64,000 nucleotides of DNA from the NCBI RefSeq assembly GCF_014635325.1, contig NZ_BMCT01000004.1, positions 434,001 to 498,000 on the forward strand, read 5' to 3'. Each line of letters opens with the position of its first letter. Positions within the stretch are counted from its first letter, which is position 1. The notes beneath the pieces are model-generated. The model was not told the origin of the DNA, did no database searches, and saw only the letters and a list, made by a program, of their open reading frames with translations. This document shows positions 16,714 to 25,139 of the stretch, in pieces. Made by a program: the position numbers and the translations under genes. Source of the stretch: Azorhizobium oxalatiphilum (GTDB taxonomy: Bacteria > Pseudomonadota > Alphaproteobacteria > Rhizobiales > Xanthobacteraceae).

Positions 16714-16737
16714 GTTCCAAAATAAGGAACCATGTTC
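16714..16737. promoter_or_regulatory. IclR-type operator: overlapping inverted repeats
   Basis: Three alternating 5-mers are seen: GTTCC (16714-16718), GGAAC (16726-16730) and GTTCC (16734-16738). They form one dyad with a 7-bp spacer and a second, GGAAC-CAT-GTTCC, with a 3-bp spacer. IclR-family operators are often of the GGAAC/GTTCC kind. The site is 21-45 bp upstream of the iclR-like start, consistent with autoregulation. Confidence 0.6.
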
Positions 16738-16939
16738 CAATTTTGATGCCGGTCGATGGGGTCGTCAATGTGAAATGATGCTTTGCGATGCATTTGCGCA
16801 TCTGCCTAATATTGGGGCGGTGCAACATCTGCTGGGGCGTGCGCCCGGGCGGCAGCGCATGTGGGCAGGCGCTCGAAAGGCTTTTTCATGAGCCGTCTCT
16901 TGTGCTTGGCTCAGCCGGGCAAGACAGAAGCGAGGGTGC

Positions 16940-17833
16940 ATGTGGCAGGATCGGCGGGCGGATCGGGAAATCCGGGTGGACGTGGGCGGCCATGCGGTGG
17001 TGGCCTATGAGTTCGGCAGCGGTCCCGATGTGCTGCTCTGCCTGAACGGCGGCCCCGGCCTGCCCTGCGATTATTTCCGCGAGGCCCTCTCCTTCCTTGC
17101 TGAGCACGGGTTCAGGGTGGTGGCCTTCGATCAGCTGGGCTGCGGGGCGTCCGACCGGCCGGAGGATCCGGCGCTATGGTCCATCACCCGCTATGTGGCG
17201 GAGGTGGAGGCGGTGCGCGCGGCGCTGGGGCTCGGCCGGGTGCATCTCACCGGCCATTCCTGGGGCGGGTGGCTTGCCATCGAATATGCGCTGACCCACC
17301 CGCAGAACGTGCGCACACTGCTGTTGCAGAACACTGCCGCCGATCTTCCGCATCTCATGAGCGAGCTGCACCGCCTGCGCGCCGCACTCGGCCCGGAGGC
17401 GGTGGCCATGATGGCCGCGCACGAGGCTGCCGGGCGCTTTACCCATCCCGAATATCAGGCCGCCATCACCCTGCTCAATTATCGCCATGTGCTGCGGCTG
17501 GAAGGAGACTGGCCGGCGCCCGTGCTGCGCTCTCTGGGCGACTGGAACATGGCGCCCTACAAGGCGATGCAGGGGCCGAACGAATTCCTCTATATCGGCA
17601 ATCTGAAGGACTGGACGCGGCTCGACGACCTGCCGTCCCTTCATGTTCCAGCGCTTATTACGGTGGGCGCCCATGACGAGCAGACGCCCGCCTGCGCCAC
17701 CCGCATGGCGGAGCGCCTACCGCAGGCCGAGCTGCATCTGTTCGCGCACTCCAGCCACATGCCCTTCTATGAGGAGCCGGAGGCGTTCGATCGGGTGCTG
17801 CTGTCCTTCCTCACCCGCCATCGCGCGGCCTGA
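16940..17833 (+). CDS. Proline-iminopeptidase-like alpha/beta hydrolase
   Basis: A 297-residue alpha/beta-hydrolase close to the proline iminopeptidase/tricorn-interacting F1 group. It has the oxyanion-loop motif LNGGPGLP (usually HGGPG), the nucleophile elbow GHSWGGW, the acid in TVGAHDEQTP and the catalytic His in SSHMPF. These enzymes remove N-terminal proline or cleave amino-acid amides in the cytoplasm. It is divergent from the IclR operon across 246 bp and is followed 81 bp later by the APH-fold kinase gene in the same direction. Because the IclR operator lies nearer the iclR side, co-control is only a possibility. Confidence 0.87.
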   Translation: MWQDRRADREIRVDVGGHAVVAYEFGSGPDVLLCLNGGPGLPCDYFREALSFLAEHGFRVVAFDQLGCGASDRPEDPALWSITRYVAEVEAVRAALGLGRVHLTGHSWGGWLAIEYALTHPQNVRTLLLQNTAADLPHLMSELHRLRAALGPEAVAMMAAHEAAGRFTHPEYQAAITLLNYRHVLRLEGDWPAPVLRSLGDWNMAPYKAMQGPNEFLYIGNLKDWTRLDDLPSLHVPALITVGAHDEQTPACATRMAERLPQAELHLFAHSSHMPFYEEPEAFDRVLLSFLTRHRAA

Positions 17834-17914
17834 GGACGGGCAGGGGGGCCTGTTGCGTCTGGCCCGGATGATGCAAGACAGACAGCGCGTTCGCGCGGCG
17901 GCGGATGGCAGAGG

Positions 17915-18907
17915 ATGAGCGGCGTGTATGACGATGGTTTTCTGGCCCGCACGGAAGCCGGCCTCAAGGCGGCCCTGCCGCGCTGGGGACTCGCGCCGGA
18001 GACGGAACTGAGCCTCCTCACCATTTCCGAGAATGCCACCTTCAGGGCAACCAGCACGGGGCAGGGGGATCTCGTCTTCCGCGTCCATCGCCCCGGCTAT
18101 CACAGTCGCGTGGAGATCGGCTCCGAGCTGGCCTGGATTTCCGCCCTGCGCGCCGGCGAAGTGGTGACGACCCCGCGCCCGGTGCCGCTGCGCGACGGCA
18201 GCCTGATTGGCGATCTGGACGATGCCGGCACGCTTCGCCACGTGGTGGCCTTCGAGTTCGTGCCCGGCGCTGAGCCGGCGGCGGACGCGGAACTGGCGGG
18301 CTGGTTCCGGCAGCTCGGCGGCATCCACGCCACGCTCCATGCCCATGCGCGGAGCTGGCAGCGGCCCGATTGGTTCACCCGCAAGCGATGGAATTTCGCC
18401 AGCATGCTGGGCGGTCGTCCCCTGTGGGGCGACTGGCGGGCCGGGCTGGGGCTGGATGCGGCCGGGCGGGCCCATCTTCAGCGCGCCGTGGACCTTTTGG
18501 AACGCCAATGTGCCACCATGTGTGAACATGCGGGGAACTTCGGGCTCGTACACGCCGATTTACGTCTCGCGAACCTGCTGGTCGATGGCACAAAACTCGC
18601 ACTGATCGACTTCGACGACTGCGGTTTCTCGTGGTTTCTCTATGACTTCGCCGCCGCCATCAGCTTCATCGAGCACGAGCCCTACCTGCCGGAGCTTCAG
18701 GACGCGTGGGTGGAGGGCTATCGTGCCATCGCGCCCCTGTCCGCAGAAGATGTCGAGCGATTGCAGGTGTTTGTCATGCTCCGTCGCATCCTGCTCACCG
18801 CCTGGATTGCGTCACATTATGAGACACCGACGGCACATATGATGGGGACAGCCTATACCGATGGCACACTGGTGCTGGCGGAGCGCTTCCTCGCCCGGTT
18901 CGGCTGA
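17915..18907 (+). CDS. APH-fold kinase (hydroxylysine-kinase-like phosphotransferase)
   Basis: A 330-residue member of the aminoglycoside phosphotransferase/choline kinase fold. The Brenner catalytic motif is VHADLRLANLLVDG, and the Mg-binding segment is LALIDFDDCG; the N lobe shows DLVFRVHRPG, where a Lys is usual in the ATP site but Arg appears. Such kinases phosphorylate amino alcohols, amino acids or aminoglycosides. The next gene, 49 bp downstream, is a class III PLP enzyme resembling ethanolamine-phosphate or phospho-hydroxylysine phospho-lyases, so an amino-alcohol substrate is the best inference. An antibiotic-resistance role is less likely from context. Confidence 0.82.
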   Translation: MSGVYDDGFLARTEAGLKAALPRWGLAPETELSLLTISENATFRATSTGQGDLVFRVHRPGYHSRVEIGSELAWISALRAGEVVTTPRPVPLRDGSLIGDLDDAGTLRHVVAFEFVPGAEPAADAELAGWFRQLGGIHATLHAHARSWQRPDWFTRKRWNFASMLGGRPLWGDWRAGLGLDAAGRAHLQRAVDLLERQCATMCEHAGNFGLVHADLRLANLLVDGTKLALIDFDDCGFSWFLYDFAAAISFIEHEPYLPELQDAWVEGYRAIAPLSAEDVERLQVFVMLRRILLTAWIASHYETPTAHMMGTAYTDGTLVLAERFLARFG

Positions 18908-18956
18908 CAGGTCCTTGGCATCACAGGCATTTTCGACGCGGGGAGCGGCGTACACC

Positions 18957-20285
18957 ATGACCAGTGGGACACAACAGATCCTCGCCCTCAACGCCTTCCG
19001 CCCGGATGCGGACGCCGCCGCTCTCGGCGGTACCCTGGAAGGGCTGATCTCCCGCCGCACCGCCGCCTTCGGGCCGGGCTCGGTGGTGTTCTATCGCCAG
19101 CCTCTGCATGTGGTGTCCGCGCGCGGCGCCACCATCCAGACCGTTGACGGGGAACGCTTTCTCGATCTGTACAACAATGTGCCATCGGTCGGGCACTGCC
19201 ACCCCAAGGTGGTGGAAGCGGTGCAGAAGCAGGTGGCACTGCTCAATGTCCATACCCGCTATCTCTTTGACAGCCTTGATGATTATGCCGAGCGCCTGTG
19301 TGCCACCCTGCCGCCGTCCCTCGGCCATCTGGCCCTGACCTGCACCGGCAGCGAAGCCAATGATCTGGCGCTCAGGATCGCCGGCATCGCCACTGGCGGC
19401 AAGGGGGTCGTCGTCACCTCCGCCGCCTACCACGGCAATACCTCCGCTGTGACCGAGGTTTCGCCCTCGGCCTACAAGGTGGGCGCCCCTCCGGATCACG
19501 TGCAAACCGTTGCCCCGCCTGATCCCACCTACTATGGGCCGGACGTGGCGGCGGGGTTCACTGCGGCGGTGGAGGGGGCCATCGCGGCGCTGGAGGCGCG
19601 CGGGCACAAGCTGTCCTGTCTGCTGGTGGACAGCATCTTCTCCAGCGACGGCGTCTTTGCCGATCCCGTGGGGCTACTGGCTGGCGCGGCCGATGCCGTG
19701 CATCGTGCCCAAGGGCTTGTGATTGCTGATGAAGTCCAACCGGGCTTCGGCCGTACCGGCACCCGGTTCTGGGGCTTTGCCCGCCATGGCATCACGCCCG
19801 ACATCGTCACCATGGGCAAGCCCATGGCCAATGGCATGGCCATGGGCGGGGTGGCGGTGCGCCCGGAGCTGCTGGCTCGGTTCTCGGAAAAATTCGGATA
19901 TTTCAACACGTTCGCAGGCAATCCCGTGGCCGTGGCCGCGGCCCGCGCGGTGCTGGAGGTGATTGCCGAAGAGGGGCTGATGGCCAATGCCGATCACGTC
20001 GGCCGCCATCTGAAGGGGCGTCTGGAAGACCTCGCCACCCGCGCCCCGGCGCTGGGCGCCGTGCGCGGGGCAGGGCTCTATCTGGGCGTGGACGTGGTGG
20101 CTCCGGACACCGGCCTGCCTGATCCCGAGGGCGCGAGCACCCTCATTAACGCCTTACGCCACAAGCATATTCTGATCGGTGCCGCCGGCCGCCTCGGCCA
20201 TGTCCTGAAGCTCCGCCCGCCTTTGTGCCTGACGGTGGAGGAGGCGGATCGCTTCGTGGATGTGCTGGAAGGGCTTCTCCCCTAG
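18957..20285 (+). CDS. Class III PLP enzyme, phospho-lyase-like (ETNPPL/PHYKPL relatives)
   Basis: A 442-residue fold-type I PLP enzyme. PLP features: TCTGSEANDLALRIAG, AYHGNTSAVTEVSP, the phosphate/pyridine Asp in VIADEVQPGFGRTG and the Schiff-base Lys288 in VTMGKPMANG. Segments LLNVHTRYLFDSLDDYAERL and the VQPGFGRTGTRFWGF region recall ethanolamine-phosphate and 5-phosphohydroxylysine phospho-lyases more than ordinary omega-aminotransferases. With the kinase just upstream this suggests phosphorylation of an amino alcohol and then elimination of phosphate and ammonia to give an aldehyde. An ordinary transaminase role cannot be excluded from sequence alone. ATG 18957 gives the family-typical start; an in-frame ATG at 18861 lies inside the kinase gene. 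Confidence 0.85.
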   Translation: MTSGTQQILALNAFRPDADAAALGGTLEGLISRRTAAFGPGSVVFYRQPLHVVSARGATIQTVDGERFLDLYNNVPSVGHCHPKVVEAVQKQVALLNVHTRYLFDSLDDYAERLCATLPPSLGHLALTCTGSEANDLALRIAGIATGGKGVVVTSAAYHGNTSAVTEVSPSAYKVGAPPDHVQTVAPPDPTYYGPDVAAGFTAAVEGAIAALEARGHKLSCLLVDSIFSSDGVFADPVGLLAGAADAVHRAQGLVIADEVQPGFGRTGTRFWGFARHGITPDIVTMGKPMANGMAMGGVAVRPELLARFSEKFGYFNTFAGNPVAVAAARAVLEVIAEEGLMANADHVGRHLKGRLEDLATRAPALGAVRGAGLYLGVDVVAPDTGLPDPEGASTLINALRHKHILIGAAGRLGHVLKLRPPLCLTVEEADRFVDVLEGLLP

Positions 20286-20387
20286 AGCGTTTCCGTGTTT
20301 CATGGAAACACAGAAACACTCCAACTCATTGATAGAGAATGTCTTTCGGCTTGGATTGCGAAGCAACCAAAGCCGGACATGCTCTAG
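20282..20387. repeat. 106-bp palindromic element with CTAGAGC/GCTCTAG ends
   Basis: The element begins CTAGAGC (20282-20288) and ends GCTCTAG (20381-20387), an exact 7-bp terminal inverted repeat. Inside are a perfect GTGTTTC-ATG-GAAACAC hairpin near 20295-20311 and an imperfect CGGCTTGG/CCAAAGCCG hairpin. It supplies the stop codons of both convergent genes (TAG at each end). It resembles small non-autonomous repeats of Hyphomicrobiales and may also act as a transcription barrier. Confidence 0.6.
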
Positions 20388-21640
20388 CCCCCGGTCCACC
20401 GCTCCGGCCGGAAGGGCGCTGGATCGACGGAGGGCGCCTCGCCCCGCATCATCGTGGCCAGCATCTGTCCGGTCGCAGGGCCGAGGGTAAAGCCTTGATG
20501 TCCATGGCCGAAATGCAGCCACAACCGTTTGTGGCGCGGGGCTTCGCCTATCACCGGCAGCATGTCCGGCATGCAGGGGCGCACCCCCAGCCAGGGCTCC
20601 GGCTCCACCCCCTTGCCGAGGTTCAGCAGGGTGCGTGCGGCGTCTTCCGCCCGGCCGATCTGCACCTCGGAAGGTGGCGCATCCGCATGGCTCAGCTCGG
20701 CCCCGGTGGTGATGCGCAGGCCCTTGGCCATGGGCGCGAGCACATAGCCAAAGGCTTCATCCATAAGGGGAAGATCGAGGCCGGTGCCGTCATAATGCCG
20801 GTGGTGGCCGCGCTTGCGCACCATGGGGAAGTCATAGCCGAACCGCCGCAGCAGCTCCGGCGACCACGGCCCCAGCGCCACCACCACATGGGCGGCCTCC
20901 ACCGGGCCATTCGCGGTTTCCACCCGCCAGCCCTTGCCGGGTAAGGCTTTCAGTGTCTCGGCCGAGCCGATGGCGACGCTGCCGCCGGAGCGCAGCAGGA
21001 GATCGCCATAGGCTTCCACCAGCGCGCCGGGATCCCGCACCGTCCAGGCTCCCTGCCAGTGCACGGCACCTGCGCCGGTGTTGGCAAGCCCCGGCTCCGC
21101 CGCCGCCAGAGCCTTGGAATCAAGGGCGGCATAGGGCACGCCATAGGTGCGGTGGATGCGCTCGGCGTCCGTGAAGGCCGCATCCATGGCGGCGGCGCTG
21201 CGGAAGAAGACCCGGAAGCCTTCCTTGCGCACCAGCCCGGCCGCGTTGGTGTCATTGAGAAAATGCTGATGCGCGGCAGCGGCTTGCCCGATGATTCCAG
21301 ACCATGTCCGCGCGATCTGCCGGTGACGAACGGGCGCGGAATGCCACCAGTAGCGCAAAAGCGCGGGCACATGGGCGGGCAAAGCGGACCAGTCGATGCG
21401 GATGCCGTTGGTGCGGCCCGTGACCACGCCCCACATGTCATCGAGCCCCCGCGGCATGGCATAGGGCTCCACTGCCTCGCTCTGGATGATGCCGGCATTG
21501 CCATAGCTGGTGGCGCGGCCGGGCGGCTGGCGATCCACCAGAACCACATCCCAACCCGCTTGCCGCAGGTGCAGCGCCACCCCCACGCCCGCCATGCCGG
21601 CGCCAAGGACAATCGCGCTGCTCACCGTCTCAGCTCTCAT
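20384..21640 (-). CDS. DadA-like FAD-dependent D-amino-acid oxidase/dehydrogenase
   Basis: A 418-residue FAD oxidoreductase of the DAO family. The N-terminal Rossmann motif is AIVLGAGMAGVGVALHLRQAG, followed by YGNAGIIQSEAVEPYAMP (DadA-like), and the C-terminal FAD contact GHGHQGFTLGPATGQ. It oxidises a D-amino acid or a secondary amine to the keto acid and ammonia, passing electrons to oxygen or a quinone. ATG 21640 is preferred because GGAG precedes it and the Rossmann strand starts soon after; an alternative at 21676 adds 12 residues. It follows an amidase gene by 26 bp, suggesting stepwise release and oxidation of an amino acid from an amide. Confidence 0.9.
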   Translation of the reverse strand: MRAETVSSAIVLGAGMAGVGVALHLRQAGWDVVLVDRQPPGRATSYGNAGIIQSEAVEPYAMPRGLDDMWGVVTGRTNGIRIDWSALPAHVPALLRYWWHSAPVRHRQIARTWSGIIGQAAAAHQHFLNDTNAAGLVRKEGFRVFFRSAAAMDAAFTDAERIHRTYGVPYAALDSKALAAAEPGLANTGAGAVHWQGAWTVRDPGALVEAYGDLLLRSGGSVAIGSAETLKALPGKGWRVETANGPVEAAHVVVALGPWSPELLRRFGYDFPMVRKRGHHRHYDGTGLDLPLMDEAFGYVLAPMAKGLRITTGAELSHADAPPSEVQIGRAEDAARTLLNLGKGVEPEPWLGVRPCMPDMLPVIGEAPRHKRLWLHFGHGHQGFTLGPATGQMLATMMRGEAPSVDPAPFRPERWTGG

Positions 21641-21666
21641 CGTATCGCTCCGCCTTAGGCCAAGCC

Positions 21667-23175
21667 TCACGCCCACTTCATGAAATCGGGCGCTTCGTTG
21701 ATCGGCGAAGCCTTCGCCAGCCGGTCAAGATCGGGAAGGGGGCGGCTGAGCCGGGCATCGCCGGCAAAGGCAGTTTCCAGCGCCAACGCCACCTTGAGCA
21801 CGATGGCATCGCCGCCGCGCGGGCCAATGATCTGTAGGCCAAAGGGCAGGCCGGCCTCGTCCAGCCCCAGCGGCAGGCTGAGGGCCGGATGGCCGGCCAG
21901 CGTCACCGCATAGGCGAGGGCGAGCCAGTGGAAGTAGGACTTGGTGGGTTCGCCATCGATCTCTGCCGCATAGGACTCGGACCATGGGCGGGGGCTGAGC
22001 GTGAGCGTCGGGCTGACGAGAACGTCGTGGGTCTCGAAAAAGCTCTGGTAAGCCCGATAGATAGCGGTCTGCGTGCTGGCCGCGCGGGCATAGTCGGCGA
22101 GGCTATACTTCAGCCCTTCCTCGATATTGGCGCGCACATGCGGCCCGAGCATATGGGGCCGCTCCCGATAATTCGTCCCATGACTGGCGAGGAAGTTGGA
22201 GGCGCGCAGCACAGCGAAGGCGTCATCGGCACCCGTGCAATCCGGGCTGCCGGTTTCGGCGCTGGCGAAGAGCGGTGCGATGGCCTCCACCCGGTCGCGG
22301 AACACCCGGCGGATGTGCTGTTCCGTGGGTGCGAAGCCGAAATCTTCCGTGAAACCAAGGCGCAAGGACTTCAGATCCGCCGGAGCCAGCTCGCTCCAGC
22401 GCTCGGGCCGGCCGCGCACAGGCTCGCCGGGCAGGGTGTAGGCGAGCGGATCGAGCTCGTCGTCGCTCGCCATCACCGACAGCATGAGCGCGGTATCGGC
22501 GACGGTGCGGGCCATGGGGCCGTCAGTGGAGAGGTTCGACCAGCCGAAGGCACGCTTGTGGCTCGCCACGAGCCCATAGGAAGGGCGCATACCGACGATG
22601 CCGCTGTAGCCGGCGGGGTTGCGCAGGCTGCCGCCCATGTCCGAGCCCGAGGCGAGCGGCGCCATGCCGCAAGCCAAAGCGACGGCCGAACCGCCGGAAG
22701 AGCCGGCGGAAGACTTGGACGGATCGAACGGATTGCCGGTGACGCCATAGACGGGATTGCGGGTATTGGCGCCCGCGGCCCATTCCGGCGTGTTGGTCTT
22801 GCCGAAGATGATGCCCCCGGCCGCCCGCAGGCGGGCGATGCAGGCGGCGTCTTCCGTCGGCACGTGGTCGGCAAAGATGGGGCTGCCGTGGGTGGTGCGC
22901 AGGCCCTTGGTCTCGTGCGTGTCCTTGACGGCTACGGGGATGCCATGCAGCGGCGGCAAGGGCTCGCCGCGCATCACCTGCGCCTCCGCTTCCTTCGCTG
23001 CCGCGCGTGCGCCCTCGATGTCGAGGGCGACCATGGCGTTGACGGCCGGGTCGATGGCGTCGATGCGGGCGAGACAGGAGTCCAGAAGCTCCACGGGCGA
23101 CAGGGCTTTGGTGGCGATCAGGCGGCGCAGGTCAACGGCACTGAGGTCGCAGGGAGCGGTCATGGAGGGAGCCAT
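21667..23175 (-). CDS. Amidase-signature family amidohydrolase
   Basis: A 502-residue serine hydrolase of the amidase signature family. The Ser-cisSer-Lys triad is visible: Lys in GIPVAVKDTHETKG and the Ser pair in the SSAGSSGGSAVALACGM signature. It hydrolyses an amide to acid plus ammonia or amine. The start could be the ATG at 23175 or the one at 23163; neither has a strong ribosome site. It is upstream of the DadA-like oxidase in a two-gene operon. Substrate is unknown; arylamides, lactam-derived amides or amino-acid amides all occur in the family. Confidence 0.9.
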   Translation of the reverse strand: MAPSMTAPCDLSAVDLRRLIATKALSPVELLDSCLARIDAIDPAVNAMVALDIEGARAAAKEAEAQVMRGEPLPPLHGIPVAVKDTHETKGLRTTHGSPIFADHVPTEDAACIARLRAAGGIIFGKTNTPEWAAGANTRNPVYGVTGNPFDPSKSSAGSSGGSAVALACGMAPLASGSDMGGSLRNPAGYSGIVGMRPSYGLVASHKRAFGWSNLSTDGPMARTVADTALMLSVMASDDELDPLAYTLPGEPVRGRPERWSELAPADLKSLRLGFTEDFGFAPTEQHIRRVFRDRVEAIAPLFASAETGSPDCTGADDAFAVLRASNFLASHGTNYRERPHMLGPHVRANIEEGLKYSLADYARAASTQTAIYRAYQSFFETHDVLVSPTLTLSPRPWSESYAAEIDGEPTKSYFHWLALAYAVTLAGHPALSLPLGLDEAGLPFGLQIIGPRGGDAIVLKVALALETAFAGDARLSRPLPDLDRLAKASPINEAPDFMKWA

Positions 23176-23307
23176 CCAGAAAGGGGCCTTGGAAGGACTC
23201 AGGAGGATAAGGACATCCCGCCATCCCGCAAGTATTCAGGGCGTGAATGGAGTAGAGGTGGGTTGTTAAATCTGTGGTTGAACCGGCCTTCGCTGCTTGA
23301 AGGTCCG

Positions 23308-24195
23308 TCAAAGGCGCAGGCGTTCCAGTTGCAGTTCCTGCGCTAGCCAGTCGGCGAAGGTGCGCAACGCCCGGCGCGGGCGCGCCTTGGGCGGGAAGAC
23401 GAAATAGTGGCCCACATAAGTGACGTCCCGCGCGATACCGGCCAGTGGCGCCACAAGGCGGCCGTCCGCCAGCTCCCGCTCGGCCAGGCGGGTGGATTCC
23501 AGCGTCACGCCCAGCCCGTCCACGGCGGCCGCGATGGCCATGAAACTGCGGTCGAAGCGGCTGCCACGTGGGCTCGGCGGTGTCATGTGGTTGGCGAGAA
23601 ACCAGGCGTTCCAGCGCAGCCGCTTGTGTTCGCTCTCGATCAGATCGTGCTCATAGAGGTCGGCTGGGGTGCGGATGGTGGCCGCCAGCTCCGGCGCGCA
23701 CATGGGCTGCACCACCTCCTCACCCAGCGGCAGAACGATCAGCCCCTCCTGACGGGGCGGGCCGTAACAGATGTCCGCATCGAATTCATCATTCAGGAAA
23801 CGGGCGTAGTCGGTGCTCGCGGAGAGCCGTACCTCCAGGCCCGGATGTTCCTGAATGAGGCGGCGCAGGCGGGGCATCAGCCATTGGGCGGCCATGCTGG
23901 GTGCGCAATGAAGTCGCAGCAGATTGCCGGAGCGCCCGCTCACCCGTTCCAGCCCGTGACGCACCTCGTCGAAGGCGCTGGATACGCTGCGATAAAGGGC
24001 ATCGCCGCCAGGGTTGAGGCGCACCGTGCGCCCCTCGCGCTCGAATAGCGAGGCACCGATCAGGTCCTCCAGCTTACGCACCGCATGACTGACCGCGCTG
24101 GGCGAAATACCCAGCTCTTCCGCAGCGCTGCGGAACGAGCCGGTGCGGGCGGCGGCTTCAAAGGCGCGTAACGCGCCAAGCGGGAGACCGATCAT
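23308..24195 (-). CDS. LysR-family regulator (GcvA-like)
   Basis: A 295-residue LysR regulator. The N-terminal winged helix contains LRAFEAAARTGSFRSAAEEL and GISPSAVSHAVRKLEDLIGASLFER, and the C-terminal effector domain has a GcvA-like pattern (DADICYGPP). ATG 24195 opens MIGLPLGALRAF, the usual spacing to the helix. It is divergent from the SDR/transketolase operon with a 107-bp gap, so it is the obvious regulator of that operon. The inducer is likely a pathway sugar or sugar acid. Confidence 0.92.
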   Translation of the reverse strand: MIGLPLGALRAFEAAARTGSFRSAAEELGISPSAVSHAVRKLEDLIGASLFEREGRTVRLNPGGDALYRSVSSAFDEVRHGLERVSGRSGNLLRLHCAPSMAAQWLMPRLRRLIQEHPGLEVRLSASTDYARFLNDEFDADICYGPPRQEGLIVLPLGEEVVQPMCAPELAATIRTPADLYEHDLIESEHKRLRWNAWFLANHMTPPSPRGSRFDRSFMAIAAAVDGLGVTLESTRLAERELADGRLVAPLAGIARDVTYVGHYFVFPPKARPRRALRTFADWLAQELQLERLRL

Positions 24196-24302
24196 CCCGA
24201 TAGGTGAACACGATTCACCGATTGGAGCAATTTTTGCGTTTTTCGTGCCTCCGCAGAGGAAGCAATATGCCGGCAATCAAAAAGCGTAACGGAGGACGAC
24301 GC

Positions 24303-25052
24303 GTGCTGCTCAAGGATAAGATTGCTGTCATCTCCGGCGCGGCGGGTGCCCGCGGCATCGGCTTCGCCACCGCCAAGACCTTCGCGGCGCAGGGCGCCCG
24401 GGTGGCCATCCTCGATCTGGACGGCGCAGGCGCCCAGAAGGCGGCCGCCGAACTCGGCCCCGACCACATCGGCATCGCCTGCGACGTGACGGACAAGGCC
24501 GATTGCGCCCGCGCCATCGGCGAGGTGCTCAAGATCACCGGCCGCATCGACATTCTCATCAACAATGCCGGTATCACCCAGGCCATCAAGGTTTGGGACA
24601 TCGATCCGGAGAGCTGGGACCGCATCCAGGACGTGAACCTGCGCGGCGTGCTCTATCTCTCGCAGGCGGTGATGCCGCACATGCGTGAGCGCAAGGCGGG
24701 CGCCATCGCCTGCATGTCCTCCGTCTCCGCCCAGCGCGGCGGCGGCATTCTCGGCGGTGCGCACTATTCCGCCGCCAAGGCCGGCGTGCTCGGCCTCGCC
24801 AAGGCCATGGCCCGCGAACTGGGCAATGACGGCATCCGCGTGAACTGCGTGACGCCTGGCCTGATCCAGACCGACATCAATGCCGGCAAGATCTCCGACG
24901 AGAGCCGGGTGAAGATCCTCGAGAACATCCCGCTCAATCGGCTCGGCGTACCGCAGGACGTGGCGAACATCTTCCTGTTCCTGGCCTCGGATCTGTCTGC
25001 CTACGTCACCGGCGCCGTCATCGACGTGAACGGCGGCATGCTCATTCACTGA
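24303..25052 (+). CDS. SDR-family NAD(P)-dependent oxidoreductase
   Basis: A 249-residue classical short-chain dehydrogenase. Motifs: cofactor loop ISGAAGARGIGFATAKTFA, INNAGITQ (NNAG), catalytic Ser in SSVSAQ, and the YSAAKAG catalytic Tyr/Lys. The C terminus (GAVIDVNGGMLIH) is typical. An Asp after strand two (LDLDG) suggests preference for NAD. I chose the GTG at 24303 because GGAGG is 7 bases upstream and length fits the family; an ATG at 24267 would add 12 residues. It heads the operon and probably oxidises a polyol or hydroxy acid. Confidence 0.92.
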   Translation: MLLKDKIAVISGAAGARGIGFATAKTFAAQGARVAILDLDGAGAQKAAAELGPDHIGIACDVTDKADCARAIGEVLKITGRIDILINNAGITQAIKVWDIDPESWDRIQDVNLRGVLYLSQAVMPHMRERKAGAIACMSSVSAQRGGGILGGAHYSAAKAGVLGLAKAMARELGNDGIRVNCVTPGLIQTDINAGKISDESRVKILENIPLNRLGVPQDVANIFLFLASDLSAYVTGAVIDVNGGMLIH

Positions 25053-25139
25053 GCGGGCGTGCACTGAGCCTATCCGTTCGGCTCAGCCCCACGGGTGCGG
25101 CGCGCGGCCTTCGCGCGCCCCTTCAAGGATGCTCAAATC

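Noticed and set aside
17915-18907. APH-fold gene as an aminoglycoside-resistance determinant
   Set aside because: Context with a phospho-lyase-like enzyme and an iminopeptidase favours metabolism; no mobile element nearby.
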